Below, piece after piece: positions 6,909 to 15,535 of a stretch of 31,358 nucleotides of DNA (positions are counted from its first letter, which is position 1; each line of letters starts with the position of its first letter). This stretch comes from Colimorpha sp002372855 (lineage in GTDB: Bacteria; Bacteroidota; Bacteroidia; Bacteroidales; P3). Location of the stretch: the NCBI GenBank assembly GCA_946621635.1, contig CAMOOR010000021.1, positions 1 to 31,358 of the forward strand, in the 5' to 3' direction. A program made the position numbers and the translations under genes. Under the pieces are notes generated by a model that ran no database searches, had not been told where the DNA came from, and worked only from the letters and a program-made list of their open reading frames with translations.

Positions 6909-8327
6909 TTATAAAATTGGGGTGAAAATTCTGGCGCTGGATTCGAGGAATTTTTCCATGCGCGGACGTTTGTGCCAGAGGTCGGGGTCGACAAGCGTGC
7001 AGTCCTTCATGTCGTCGAAGAAGATGTCGCGCTGGCGACGGGCCAGGTTGCTGTCGTAGAGGAAGGTGTTGACCTCGAAGTTCTGCTCCAGGCTGCGGGG
7101 GTCGATGTTGGTGGAGCCGATGGTGACGAAGTCGTCGTCGCAAACCATGGTTTTTGCATGCAGGTAGCCTTTGTTGTAGAGGTATATCTTCACTCCGGCG
7201 GGCAGCAGGTCTCGGAAGTAGGACTTTGATGCATAGAGCGTTATGGCACCACGGTCGGCGTTGGCGGGCAGCATCAGGCGCACGTCGACCCCGGCCAGGG
7301 CGGCGTTGCGCAGCCCCATGAGGATGGGTTGGGTGGGAATGAAATAGGGGGTTTGCAGGTAGAGGTAGCGGCGGCTTTGGGCGATGGCCTGCACCATGCC
7401 CTGCATGACGGTGTTCCATTCGTCCATGGGTCCGGAGGTAACAATCTGTGCCAGAGAGTTATCGGTGCTCGCTTCGGGCATAGGGACGGGAGGGAAGAAG
7501 CGGGGGGCGTCGAGCATCTCCTTGGTGCAGAAGCGCCAGTCGGCGAGGATGGAGAGCTCCAGCTGGGCCACGGCGGGGCCTTGGAGGCGGATGTGGGTGT
7601 CGCGCCACACGCCGTGGTTGATGCCGTCGCGGTAGCGGCGGGCGATGTTCATGCCGCCGGTGTAGCCGGTGTGGCCGTCGATGACCACGATTTTGCGGTG
7701 GGTGCGGCAGTTCACGTCGCGCGTGAACATGGAGGGTATAAGTTTCTGAAATGATTGCACTTTCACTCCGCCACGGCGCATGTGGTCGTAGTATCTGCCT
7801 TTGACAAAGAGGTTGGCCCAGCTGTCGAACATCAGGCGCACGTCGACGCCCTCCTGGGCCTTGCGGATGAGCAGGCTGCTCAGCTGGCGGCCTACCTCGT
7901 CGTCCTCGACGATGTAGAACTGTATGTGTACGAAGCTTTTGGCACGCGAAATGTCGTCGAGCATCGACTGGAACATGGGGGTGAAGTCGGTGAAGATGCG
8001 CACGCTGTTGGCGTTGAGCACCGGGGTGTCGTTGGCTCCGTGCATCATGCTGGCCAGTTTCTCGTATTTTTCTTCCGGCAGGTGGTCTACGATGTTGTTT
8101 CCCACGGCTTTGTCGCGCAGGGCGTCGAAGCGTGCCAACTCTTCGGGTTTGATGACGCGTCGACTGCGGTAGTCCTTGCCCAGCAGGAGGTAGAACACCA
8201 GTCCCACGCCGGGCAGGAGGGTGATGAAGAGGATCCAGAAAATGGAAATGTAGGGCTTGCGGTTTTCGGAGATGACAACCACCAAGGCGCCTATAACGAC
8301 CAGTATGAGTGCAATTTCGTATAACAT
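6909..8327 (-). CDS. cls: Cardiolipin synthase (phospholipase D family)
   Basis: This 472-aa protein joins two phosphatidylglycerol molecules, or a related donor, to make cardiolipin at the inner membrane. Two N-terminal membrane helices (about 4-20 and 28-49) precede two phospholipase-D catalytic motifs: H-R-K-IVVI-D at 210-217 followed by GYTGGMNIA, and H-A-K-TMVC-D at 390-397 followed by GSTNIDPRS. Length and order match bacterial ClsA-type enzymes, and both HKD motifs are complete. It starts 3 bp after the stop of a 69-aa gene and is the last gene of the long leftward operon. Envelope lipid composition is the expected process affected. Confidence 0.95.
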   Translation of the reverse strand: MLYEIALILVVIGALVVVISENRKPYISIFWILFITLLPGVGLVFYLLLGKDYRSRRVIKPEELARFDALRDKAVGNNIVDHLPEEKYEKLASMMHGANDTPVLNANSVRIFTDFTPMFQSMLDDISRAKSFVHIQFYIVEDDEVGRQLSSLLIRKAQEGVDVRLMFDSWANLFVKGRYYDHMRRGGVKVQSFQKLIPSMFTRDVNCRTHRKIVVIDGHTGYTGGMNIARRYRDGINHGVWRDTHIRLQGPAVAQLELSILADWRFCTKEMLDAPRFFPPVPMPEASTDNSLAQIVTSGPMDEWNTVMQGMVQAIAQSRRYLYLQTPYFIPTQPILMGLRNAALAGVDVRLMLPANADRGAITLYASKSYFRDLLPAGVKIYLYNKGYLHAKTMVCDDDFVTIGSTNIDPRSLEQNFEVNTFLYDSNLARRQRDIFFDDMKDCTLVDPDLWHKRPRMEKFLESSARIFTPIL

Positions 8328-8330
8328 GGT

Positions 8331-8540
8331 TCAATGGTTTTCCATTTGTTTTCGGATATCGGCGGCGCGCGCCGTGAGCTGGGCTATCTGCAGCTGCAGG
8401 AAGTCGTCGCTGTACTTGCGGTCGCAGAATCCGTTGCCGCGGGCCACGAAGCTGTCGTCCTCTTCCTGGTCGGTGGCCAGGTCCTGGTAGCTGTCGAGCA
8501 GGCGCAGGGTTTCGTCCAGTTGTTCTTCCAGGGTTTTCAT
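8331..8540 (-). CDS. Small conserved-context hypothetical protein (69 aa)
   Basis: A 69-aa soluble protein, acidic at first, with an N-terminal helix (LEEQLDETLRLLDSYQDLA), a central VARGNGFCDRKYSDDF segment and a C-terminal helix (LQIAQLTARAADIRKQMEN). Its ATG overlaps the stop of the HAD gene by 4 bp (ATGA) and its stop lies 3 bp before cls, which strongly supports a real translated gene. No domain is recognised. Two amphipathic helices suggest a small helical-hairpin adaptor, but that is inference. Confidence 0.75.
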   Translation of the reverse strand: MKTLEEQLDETLRLLDSYQDLATDQEEDDSFVARGNGFCDRKYSDDFLQLQIAQLTARAADIRKQMENH

Positions 8541-9316
8541 AGCAGTTGGTTTACAGCGGTTTCGATGCCTTCGTGGTCCACGTCGGTGGTGACGCGGTCG
8601 GCATGCGCTTTGACATGGTCGGCGGCGTTGCCCATGGCCACGCCGATGCCGGCCCATTCGAGCATCTCGATGTCGTTGGCGCCGTCGCCGAAGGCGAGGG
8701 TCTCCTCCTGGCGGATGCCGTAGTGGCGGCAGATGGCTTCCATGCCGTGGGCCTTGCTGTTGTCGTGGGCCACGATGTCGGTGAAGTAGGGGTGCCAGCG
8801 GGGCAGGCGGCAGTGGGGCAGGAGTTCGGCCACGGCAGCGTCCATTTCGCCCGGCATGATGGCGATGATCTGGTAGACCGTTTCGCCACGCATGCGTTCG
8901 ATGTCCACCACGGGGGGCATTTCGAATTCCAGCTGGTTGCGCAGTTTGAGACCCACTTCGTTGGGATTGGCGAGGAGCATGGACTTGTCGGTGAACACCA
9001 TGGTGCACAGGTTTTTGTCTTTTGCCATATCAAGCCATACTTGAAGTTCGCTGTCGAGGATGGGGTTGTTCAGCAGGGTCTGCGAGGGGGCGGTCTCGGA
9101 CGGGAGCGTGAAGACCAGTCCGCCGTTCATGGTGATTTTGGCCTCGAAGGTGACGGGCATGTCGGGAATGAGCACGTCGGGGCGGCCGGTGGAGAGGAAG
9201 GTGCGCACTCCGGCGCGGTGGAGGCGGTCAAAGGCGCGCACCGTGCCCGGCGAGACGCGGTGGGTCTCGAAGCTGAGCAAGGTGCCGTCGATGTCGAAAA
9301 ATGCTGCTTTGATCAT
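8537..9316 (-). CDS. HAD-superfamily Cof-type phosphatase
   Basis: The 259-aa protein has the HAD motif I D-I-D-G-T-L at residues 8-13, with the nucleophile Asp8 and acid/base Asp10. Motif II is at STGR, and motif IV is GDGANDIEM (210-218), where Asp residues bind Mg2+. A C2-type cap lies between. The Cof subfamily dephosphorylates sugar phosphates, FMN precursors and similar small metabolites; the substrate cannot be read from sequence. Start and stop overlap the neighbouring genes by 4 bp each, placing it firmly in the operon. Confidence 0.92.
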   Translation of the reverse strand: MIKAAFFDIDGTLLSFETHRVSPGTVRAFDRLHRAGVRTFLSTGRPDVLIPDMPVTFEAKITMNGGLVFTLPSETAPSQTLLNNPILDSELQVWLDMAKDKNLCTMVFTDKSMLLANPNEVGLKLRNQLEFEMPPVVDIERMRGETVYQIIAIMPGEMDAAVAELLPHCRLPRWHPYFTDIVAHDNSKAHGMEAICRHYGIRQEETLAFGDGANDIEMLEWAGIGVAMGNAADHVKAHADRVTTDVDHEGIETAVNQLL

Positions 9317-10203
9317 TTCTTTTTCATTTGTGCCATTTGCCAGGCGTTAAAGAGGTTTTGGTAGACGCTGTAGAAGGCCAGGAAGACCGACGACAGGGGG
9401 GTCAGGAAGGTGTTGGCCATCCAGATGCCCATGGCCGAGTTCTTCTGGCCCAGGAGCTGGCCTCCGCCGATGACGTCGCCGTAGCGGCGTCCGAGCCATC
9501 GGCCGAAGCCGAACTGGATGATGCAGAACAGGAGCGAGAGGCCTCCGAGCCAGGCTATCGAGGCCCAGTTGCCTTCGCCGTTGAGGAAGATGTAGTCGAT
9601 GGTTTGGCCGAGGGTGAAAAGCAGCGCCACGGCCCAGAGGTAGAAGCCCAGACCCTTGTAGCGGGCAATGAAGTTGTTGACACTGGGCAGCATGAACTGC
9701 AGCAGTGCAGCCAGGAAGAAGGGCAGGGCTAGTGTGGAGGCTATCTTGCTGGTCATCAGCAGGAAGCTGTTCCAAAGACCCATCTCCGGGTGGTCGCCGA
9801 TGAGGGTGAAAGCCACGGGGGCTACCACGGCCACCATAAGGTTGCCGACGATGGTGTAGGTGGTCACCGTTTCGCGGTTGGCGCCCAGTATGCAGGCCAC
9901 CACGGCAACCGACGAGGCCACGGGGCAGAGCACCCCGATGAGCACGCCTTCGGCGACAATGTGGCTGCCACCCAAGAGGGTGATTGCCAGGTAGCAGGAG
10001 GTGCTGACCACAATCTGGAACAGGATGAGCCAGAGGTCGAGCATGGTCATGCGCAGACGGCGCAGGTCGACGGCGGTAAAGGTGATCAGCAGGATACAGA
10101 AAATGATGAAAGGAACGAGGAAAGAGAACATGGCGCACCAGCGGTGGAGCAGCAGTCCGAGCACGATGGCCACGGGGAGTACGTATGGGCGGAAACGTTG
10201 CAT
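9313..10203 (-). CDS. Bile acid:sodium symporter (BASS)-type membrane transporter
   Basis: The 296-aa protein is almost entirely hydrophobic, with about nine to ten predicted helices. The segment GVLCPVASSVAVVACILGAN resembles the crossover region of BASS-family transporters, and GQKNSAMGIWMANTFLTPLSS resembles the second conserved crossover. BASS proteins move organic acids such as bile acids, pantoate or keto acids with sodium; the substrate here is unknown. It lies 13 bp after the BFN gene and overlaps the HAD gene by 4 bp. A distantly related auxin-efflux-type carrier is the main alternative. Confidence 0.7.
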   Translation of the reverse strand: MQRFRPYVLPVAIVLGLLLHRWCAMFSFLVPFIIFCILLITFTAVDLRRLRMTMLDLWLILFQIVVSTSCYLAITLLGGSHIVAEGVLIGVLCPVASSVAVVACILGANRETVTTYTIVGNLMVAVVAPVAFTLIGDHPEMGLWNSFLLMTSKIASTLALPFFLAALLQFMLPSVNNFIARYKGLGFYLWAVALLFTLGQTIDYIFLNGEGNWASIAWLGGLSLLFCIIQFGFGRWLGRRYGDVIGGGQLLGQKNSAMGIWMANTFLTPLSSVFLAFYSVYQNLFNAWQMAQMKKK

Positions 10204-10216
10204 GAGAGTGGTTATA

Positions 10217-10765
10217 TTACTGATTTCGCTTTAGTTGTTCTATTCTTTGGTGTATTTCGGCGGCGCGTTCGTACTCCTCGCGTTCTTCGCAGGCCAGGAG
10301 TTCCTCCTCGAGGCGTGCAATCTCTTCTTTCGGGTCTGAAGGAGTGGCTTTGAAGGGAGGGTTGTCCATTTTGACGCTGGTCTCCTCGAGCACCTCGTCG
10401 GCTACCATGATGGGGCAGTCGCAAAGGAGCGCCAGTGTGATGGCGTCGGAGGTGCGGCTGTCGAAGTGTTTTTCGTTGAATCCGTCGGTCATGTGGAGGG
10501 TGGAATAGAAGATTCCTTCCTGCACTTTGTCGATGGTTACTTCTCTGAGGTATAAGCCGTAGCTGTCCATTACATGAACCATTAGTTCATGTGTCATGGG
10601 ACGTCTTGTTTTTACTGTTTCCTTGGCCAGGAGGATGCCTTGGGCCTCGTAGGCACCGATGAAAATAGGTATTTGGGAGTTGCTGTTGGGTTCGCAGAGC
10701 ATGAGGATATAACTCTCGCTTTGCGACATGCCGCTTTGTATGGTCAGAGGGTATACGCGTTTCAT
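10217..10765 (-). CDS. Bifunctional-nuclease (BFN/DUF151) domain protein with C-terminal UVR motif
   Basis: The 182-aa protein has a BFN domain over residues of about 1-130, recognisable by IPIFIGAYEAQGI, RPMTHELM and the RTSDAITLALLCDCPIMVADEVLE block. The C-terminal 35 residues (EEIARLEEELLACEEREEYERAAEIHQRIEQLKR) match the UvrB/UvrC-type helical hairpin (UVR motif). This combination is known in Bacteroidetes. BFN proteins have been reported with nuclease activity, but their cell role is poorly defined; the UVR hairpin suggests a protein contact. It overlaps rdgB by 4 bp, linking it to nucleotide-pool cleaning. Confidence 0.88.
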   Translation of the reverse strand: MKRVYPLTIQSGMSQSESYILMLCEPNSNSQIPIFIGAYEAQGILLAKETVKTRRPMTHELMVHVMDSYGLYLREVTIDKVQEGIFYSTLHMTDGFNEKHFDSRTSDAITLALLCDCPIMVADEVLEETSVKMDNPPFKATPSDPKEEIARLEEELLACEEREEYERAAEIHQRIEQLKRNQ

Positions 10766-11340
10766 TTTGCCTCCAGGTATTCTTTCAGTTTGGCTACGGC
10801 CAGGCCGCGGTGGCTGATGCTGTTCTTGACGTCGAGAGGCATCTCGGCAAAGCTTACGGCGAAACGGTCAGGCATGAAGACGGGGTCGTATCCAAAGCCT
10901 TCGGCACCGTGGCGTTCGGTGAGGATGTGTCCGTCGACACGGCCTTCGAAGTAGCGCGGTTCGCCGTTCTCAATCAGGCAGATGACCGTGCGGAAATCGG
11001 CTTTGCGGTCGGTTTTCCCGTCGAGGGCGGCGAGGAGTTTGTCTATGTTGTCGTCGAAGGAACAGTGTTCGCCGGCATAGCGAGCGGAATAGACTCCGGG
11101 GGCGCCGTCGAGAGCGTCGACTTCGAGGCCTGTGTCGTCGGCAAAACAATCTGTATGAGTGCGTTCCCATACCCACTGGGCTTTCTGCAACGCATTGCCT
11201 TGCAGGGTGTCGGCTGTCTCGGGAATCTCGCCGGCGAGGCCGGCCTCGGCCAGGCTTACAACCTCCACATGGCCTTGCAGCGCTGCGCGCACTTCCTGTA
11301 CCTTGTGCTTGTTGTTGGTAGCAAATATCAGTCGTTTCAT
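10762..11340 (-). CDS. rdgB: Non-canonical purine NTP pyrophosphatase (RdgB/HAM1)
   Basis: This 192-aa enzyme hydrolyses ITP, dITP and XTP to monophosphates, keeping deaminated purines out of DNA and RNA. Motifs include the N-terminal ATNNKHK (7-13) phosphate-binding loop, CFADDTGLEVDALDGAPGVYSARYAG (acidic metal site at Asp68-Asp69), GFGYDPVF and the C-terminal SHRG. Length is normal. A perfect 12-bp inverted repeat ends directly at its start codon. It sits 68 bp downstream of the porin gene and overlaps the BFN gene by 4 bp. Confidence 0.96.
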   Translation of the reverse strand: MKRLIFATNNKHKVQEVRAALQGHVEVVSLAEAGLAGEIPETADTLQGNALQKAQWVWERTHTDCFADDTGLEVDALDGAPGVYSARYAGEHCSFDDNIDKLLAALDGKTDRKADFRTVICLIENGEPRYFEGRVDGHILTERHGAEGFGYDPVFMPDRFAVSFAEMPLDVKNSISHRGLAVAKLKEYLEAK

Positions 11341-11375
11341 ACTTTGTCGTTTCTTGTATGTTAAAACGACAAAGT
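11341..11375. promoter_or_regulatory. Perfect 12-bp inverted repeat abutting the rdgB start
   Basis: ACTTTGTCGTTT (11341-11352) and AAACGACAAAGT (11364-11375) are exact complements separated by 11 bp. The arm nearest the gene ends at the base before the ATG. In the transcript this hairpin would cover the ribosome-binding region; as DNA it could be an operator. There is no T-run after it that would make a good terminator. Confidence 0.6.
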
Positions 11376-11408
11376 GTTGGTTTTATTGTGCGCGAGTGTA
11401 AAAAGAAA

Positions 11409-13559
11409 TCAGTCGAAGAAATTCCACGTCATGCCCCAGAAGAGACCGAAGCGGTTGCCGGGGTAGTGCGGCATGAGGAAATAGCGCGGAGTGCTCTCCC
11501 ACAGGGCGTTGATGTGGCCGGCTTTGACGTAGATGCTGGCGCGTTTCACCTGCAGGTTGATGAAGGCGTCGCACCAAAGGTAGTCGCCGGTCTCGGTGTC
11601 CTGCTGGAAAAAGAGGCCGGTGGCAGGGTCGTAGGCATCGGGGGCGAAGGCGGTGTAGTAGCGGATGTCGACGCCCACCTGCATGCGCAGGGCGCGGCGG
11701 AAGAGGGTGAAGTCGGCGTAGATGGAGTTCTTGCTGGCCCATATCGGCACGTCCAGCTGGACCTTGTCGGTGCTGTGCTGGAGGAACTGTTGCATGTCGA
11801 CGTGGAACCAGCCCCATTGCAGGTTCAGTGTGAGGGCGGCCTGGTAGTACCAGAAGTCGTCGGTGCCGCTGCAGACATTCAACGCACTGTCGTACCAGAC
11901 GTTGTGGCTCATGTGCGTCATGCTGGCGCTGAGGTCGAAGAGCCGGAAGAAACCGCTGTCGCTGCTGTGGAAGAGGTGCAGGTTGTAGTGCTGCGAGCTG
12001 ATGGGGTTGAAGGTGTAGTGGCTGGTGTGGAGGAGGCGTATCTCAGGGGTTTGCCTCGACAGGGCGCCCAGGAGCTCGATGCCGGAGTTTCCATTGCTGT
12101 CGAAATCGAACCGCAGGGTGGCGGCGGCATGGTAATCAGGCTCTTGCAGGTTGCTGTGCAGGCCGAGGGGGGTGTTGTCCAGTTCGCCTTTGGCCTGGAG
12201 GTTGAAGCGTCCCAGTGCCATCTCGATTTTGGCAAAGGGGTTGACGATGGCGGACGTCACCAGCGTGTCGGGGCCAGCCGTGGTGTCGGTGGTGACGATG
12301 GCGTCGAGCCTTCGGGGCGTGATACCCAGGGTGATTTTCAGAGGATTGTGCCAGCGGTGGTCGGGATAGGCGTCGTTGGTCCAGAAGAGGGTGGCGCTGG
12401 CATTGCTCCAAAGGAGGGAGTCGGAGAAGTTGGACAGGTAGGCCGCTCTTTTCCAACGTGCATAGTCCATTTCCACCCCAAACACACCGGCATTGATGAC
12501 GTGCGGTGTGCCAACAGGGATGGTGTCCACATATTCGATGGTGTCCACCACCATATTGACGCTGTCGGCGTTGACTGTGTCGTATCGCGCCGACATCTCA
12601 TAGCGATGGCGGTATTTTTCAACCTGCTGGACAAGGTTGTAGGTGGCGTGTACGAAAGCGTCGTGGTGCAGGCTTCTGGACTGTGAATTGTAGAGTACCA
12701 CGGGAAGCCCTCCGAGGTTGCTCGTCTGGTTGCCGGTGAAGTAGCTGTCGTCGCTCAGGCCGCCGTTCTCGTCCATCCGCAGCGACTGCCAGATGAATCC
12801 GGCCTGTACCTGCAGGCGCGAGTCGCGCGAGAAATAGTTGGTGGTGACATCCAGGTAGTGGTTCTTGGCTCCCGAACCGGAGAGGTTGCCTTCCGGACAG
12901 ATCAGCTGGTAGTCGAACGAGACGTTCCATCCCGGGATGATGTTCTGCGTATGTGCCACATGCACAAGGTAATCCTTGTTCAGGGTGTTGTTGTACGACA
13001 GCAGTGTGTACGGCGTCAGCGTCTGGTACATCCGGATGCTTTCGGGGGTCTTCAGGTAGCCGTCCTGGCCTTCGCTCTGAAGGCTGTAGGACAGTCCGTC
13101 GGCGAAGGTGGGAATGACGGTCATGTGGGGATGACCGATGGTGCCTTGGCCCAGATAGTAGTTGCCGTTGAAGGCGTCCAAGGGGTCGCTGAATTGCACT
13201 CCCGTCGGGTCGAGGGTGGGGTTCCACACCTCGTCAATCTTCACATTGTGTGGGGTATAGTGGAAAAAGAATACCTTGCTCCGCAGCACCGAGTCGGGAG
13301 TTTCTTTGGCGTATACGAGCCCTTTTGTGGCCGAGGTGTCGGCGAAGGAGCTGTCGTTGCCGAATGTGTTGTTGTTCAACCCGAGCCCTTGGTTGCCGAC
13401 GTTGCCCCTTCCGGACGAGAAGGTGCCTAGGCCACCTCTGCTGGCCGCGGTGCCGGGAATCTGCCTTACCTGTCCTTCGGCCGCCGCTACGACAAACAGG
13501 CATGCCAGCAGCGCCATCCAGCGCCGCAGTCCCTGCCCCGCATTTGTCGTAGCCTTCAT
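11409..13559 (-). CDS. Putative outer-membrane porin (Porin_10-like)
   Basis: The 716-aa protein starts with a signal peptide (MALLACLFVVAAAEGQ). It then has a Gly/Asn/Ser-rich stretch (GLGTFSSGRGNVGNQGLGLNNN), and most of the remainder is alternating beta strands ending in an aromatic terminal strand (FGLFWGMTWNFFD), as in outer-membrane barrels. Landmarks such as FFFHYTPHNVKIDEVWNPTLDPTGVQF, FSDPLDAFNGNYYLGQG and the late YYTAFAPDAYDPATGLFFQQ are typical of the putative porin family (PF14121) of Bacteroidetes. ATG 13559 was chosen over a TTG nine bases upstream. It lies 9 bp from trxB in the same operon. Substrate is unknown. Confidence 0.85.
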   Translation of the reverse strand: MKATTNAGQGLRRWMALLACLFVVAAAEGQVRQIPGTAASRGGLGTFSSGRGNVGNQGLGLNNNTFGNDSSFADTSATKGLVYAKETPDSVLRSKVFFFHYTPHNVKIDEVWNPTLDPTGVQFSDPLDAFNGNYYLGQGTIGHPHMTVIPTFADGLSYSLQSEGQDGYLKTPESIRMYQTLTPYTLLSYNNTLNKDYLVHVAHTQNIIPGWNVSFDYQLICPEGNLSGSGAKNHYLDVTTNYFSRDSRLQVQAGFIWQSLRMDENGGLSDDSYFTGNQTSNLGGLPVVLYNSQSRSLHHDAFVHATYNLVQQVEKYRHRYEMSARYDTVNADSVNMVVDTIEYVDTIPVGTPHVINAGVFGVEMDYARWKRAAYLSNFSDSLLWSNASATLFWTNDAYPDHRWHNPLKITLGITPRRLDAIVTTDTTAGPDTLVTSAIVNPFAKIEMALGRFNLQAKGELDNTPLGLHSNLQEPDYHAAATLRFDFDSNGNSGIELLGALSRQTPEIRLLHTSHYTFNPISSQHYNLHLFHSSDSGFFRLFDLSASMTHMSHNVWYDSALNVCSGTDDFWYYQAALTLNLQWGWFHVDMQQFLQHSTDKVQLDVPIWASKNSIYADFTLFRRALRMQVGVDIRYYTAFAPDAYDPATGLFFQQDTETGDYLWCDAFINLQVKRASIYVKAGHINALWESTPRYFLMPHYPGNRFGLFWGMTWNFFD

Positions 13560-13568
13560 GCCTTGCAA

Positions 13569-14498
13569 TCAGTTGTTTTGCAGGAAACGTTCCACATCCA
13601 TGGCTGCCACGCAGCCCTTGCCGGCGGCCACGATGGCCTGGCGGTAGTTGGGGTCGCAAACATCGCCGGCGGCGAAAACGCCGGGAATATTGGTGGCACT
13701 GGAGGGGTTCTGCACCTTGATGTAGCCCTGCTCGTCCAGCTCGACCTGCCCTTTGAGGAAATCGGTGTTGGGTTTGTGGCCGATGGCCACGAAGACTCCC
13801 GTCACCTCCTTCTCGCTCTTGGCGCCGGTCTTGGTGTCCTCCAGCTCGATGCCGGTGACGCCGTCCATGTCGTTGCCGAGGATGCGGCTGGGACGCGAGT
13901 TCCAGCACATCTCGATTTTGGGGTTGGTGAGCACGCGGTGCTGCATGGCCTTGGAGGCACGCAGTTCGTCGCGGCGGTGCACCAGGTAGACCTTCGAGCA
14001 GAGGGTGGTCAGGTAGTTGGCCTCCTCGCAGGCGGTGTCGCCGCCGCCGATGACGGCAACCACCTGGTTCTTATAGAAGTAACCGTCGCAAGTGGCACAG
14101 GCCGAAACACCCTGTCCGTAGAACTCTTTCTCGCTCTCCAGGCCGATCCATTTGGCGCTGGCGCCGGTGGCGATGACCACGGTTTCGGCCTCGATTTCCA
14201 CTCCGTGGTCGTCCTTGGCATGGAAGGGACGCTGGCTGAGGTCGATGTCGACGATGTATCCGCTACGCACATCGGTGCCGAAACGCTCGGCCTGACGGCG
14301 CAGGTCGTCCATCATGGCCGTGCCGCTGATGCCCTCGGGGTAGCCGGGAAAGTTCTCAATCTCGGTGGTTATGGTCAGCTGGCCGCCGGGCTGCTCGCCC
14401 TCGTAGAGGATGGGCTTCAGGTCGGCGCGACCGGTATAAATGCCTGTGGTGTAGCCCGCAGGGCCCGAACCGATGATCAAACAGCGTGTTTTTTCCAT
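13569..14498 (-). CDS. trxB: Thioredoxin-disulfide reductase
   Basis: A flavoprotein of 309 aa that transfers electrons from NADPH to thioredoxin. The FAD-binding loop is GSGPAG (10-15), the redox pair is Cys134-Ala-Thr-Cys137 (SACATCDGY), the NADPH-binding loop is IGGGDTACEEA, followed by VHRRDELRAS. A second FAD motif is FAAGDVCDPNYRQAIVAAGKG. Length is normal for the low-molecular-weight bacterial enzyme. ATG 14498 follows a GAAAGGAAAGAAAT stretch that acts as a good ribosome-binding site; the frame is open much further upstream but without homology. It could supply reducing power for the two exported thioredoxin-like proteins of the window only through a membrane relay not seen here. Confidence 0.97.
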   Translation of the reverse strand: MEKTRCLIIGSGPAGYTTGIYTGRADLKPILYEGEQPGGQLTITTEIENFPGYPEGISGTAMMDDLRRQAERFGTDVRSGYIVDIDLSQRPFHAKDDHGVEIEAETVVIATGASAKWIGLESEKEFYGQGVSACATCDGYFYKNQVVAVIGGGDTACEEANYLTTLCSKVYLVHRRDELRASKAMQHRVLTNPKIEMCWNSRPSRILGNDMDGVTGIELEDTKTGAKSEKEVTGVFVAIGHKPNTDFLKGQVELDEQGYIKVQNPSSATNIPGVFAAGDVCDPNYRQAIVAAGKGCVAAMDVERFLQNN

Positions 14499-14512
14499 AT
14501 TTCTTTCCTTTC

Positions 14513-15535
14513 TTAATTTGTTTTCTTTCTTTTCTTGATGCTGAAGTAGGCTATGTAGCAGCCGCCGACCAGTATCACCGCGGCCTGCTGCGAGCCCCAC
14601 AGGAGCCATCCGCAGGCGGTGCCCACCTCCATGCTGATGCCGTAGATGGCCAGCGCCAGCTGGACCAGCACGGGGTACACCCCTATGCCGCCCTGCGAGA
14701 AGGTCATGCCCACCGATCCGAAGAGGTAGACCACAAACGCGGCCTGCATGCCCAGCCACGACGTGTCGCGGAAGGCCTGGAAGATTATCAGTCCGCCCAG
14801 GATGTAGAGCAGGTAGATCGACGCGCTGTAAAGCAGGAACAGCAGCGTGTTGCGGCGACCCATGTGGAAGACGCTTTTCACACCGTCCACCATGCCGGTC
14901 ACCAGGTCGTTGACCTTCTTGAAGATGCCGATATGCAACAGCTTCTTCCAGAACAGCTTGTAGGCCACGAAGGCCAAAACGGCCAACGCCGCCCCCACGC
15001 CGAGAATCATGGCCATGTTGGGCAGGTTGTTGTATTTCTCCGACAGGGTGTTGTAGAGCCAGTCCTTGGCCTCGCCGAACATGGCCAGCATGCCGATAAC
15101 CACGATGACCGCGAACGCCAGCAGGTCGATAATGCGCTCGGTGACCACTGTGCCCAGCGATTTCTCCATCGGGATGTCCTCGCTGGTGCGGAGGGTGGCG
15201 CAGCGCATCACCTCGCCCGCACGCGGGAACGCCAGGTTGCCCAGGTAGGCCACCACCACCGACCCGAACGTGTTGTTCAGCCGGGGATGGAAACCGATGG
15301 GTTTGAACAGGAGCTTCCAGCGCAGGGCACGCAACAAGTGGCTCAGCAGGCTGCACGCCACACAGACCAGCACCCAGAGGTAGTCGGCTTTGCGGAACGA
15401 CAGCCAGATGGCGGCCTTCTGCTCCGCATCGAGTTTCAGCAGGAACCAGTAGATGAAGAAAAAGCCAATGCCCAGAAAGACGACCATGCGCAGGACGTCT
15501 TTCCATCGGTTTTTCTTGTCTACATTCTGGTTCAC
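14513..15535 (-). CDS. Flippase-like / lysylphosphatidylglycerol synthase TM-region family protein
   Basis: The 340-aa integral membrane protein has about eight helices. The region RALRWKLLFKPIGFHPRLNNTFGSVVVAYLGNLAFPRAGEVMRCATL, followed by SLGTVVTERIIDLLAF, is characteristic of the PF03706 (UPF0104) family, the membrane half of lysyl-PG synthases that flips lipids. The catalytic aminoacyl-transferase domain is absent, as in most stand-alone members. It may move a polyprenyl- or phospholipid-linked compound across the inner membrane. It overlaps panD by 4 bp. Confidence 0.85.
   Translation of the reverse strand: MNQNVDKKNRWKDVLRMVVFLGIGFFFIYWFLLKLDAEQKAAIWLSFRKADYLWVLVCVACSLLSHLLRALRWKLLFKPIGFHPRLNNTFGSVVVAYLGNLAFPRAGEVMRCATLRTSEDIPMEKSLGTVVTERIIDLLAFAVIVVIGMLAMFGEAKDWLYNTLSEKYNNLPNMAMILGVGAALAVLAFVAYKLFWKKLLHIGIFKKVNDLVTGMVDGVKSVFHMGRRNTLLFLLYSASIYLLYILGGLIIFQAFRDTSWLGMQAAFVVYLFGSVGMTFSQGGIGVYPVLVQLALAIYGISMEVGTACGWLLWGSQQAAVILVGGCYIAYFSIKKRKKTN

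Noticed and set aside
11358..12686. 442-codon frame antisense to the putative porin
   Set aside because: Sense-strand gene has a signal peptide and a barrel pattern; the antisense product is low-complexity.
14499..15506. Upstream extension of trxB to a 645-codon frame
   Set aside because: It runs through the flippase-like gene in another frame; ATG 14498 has a ribosome-binding site and a canonical N-terminus.
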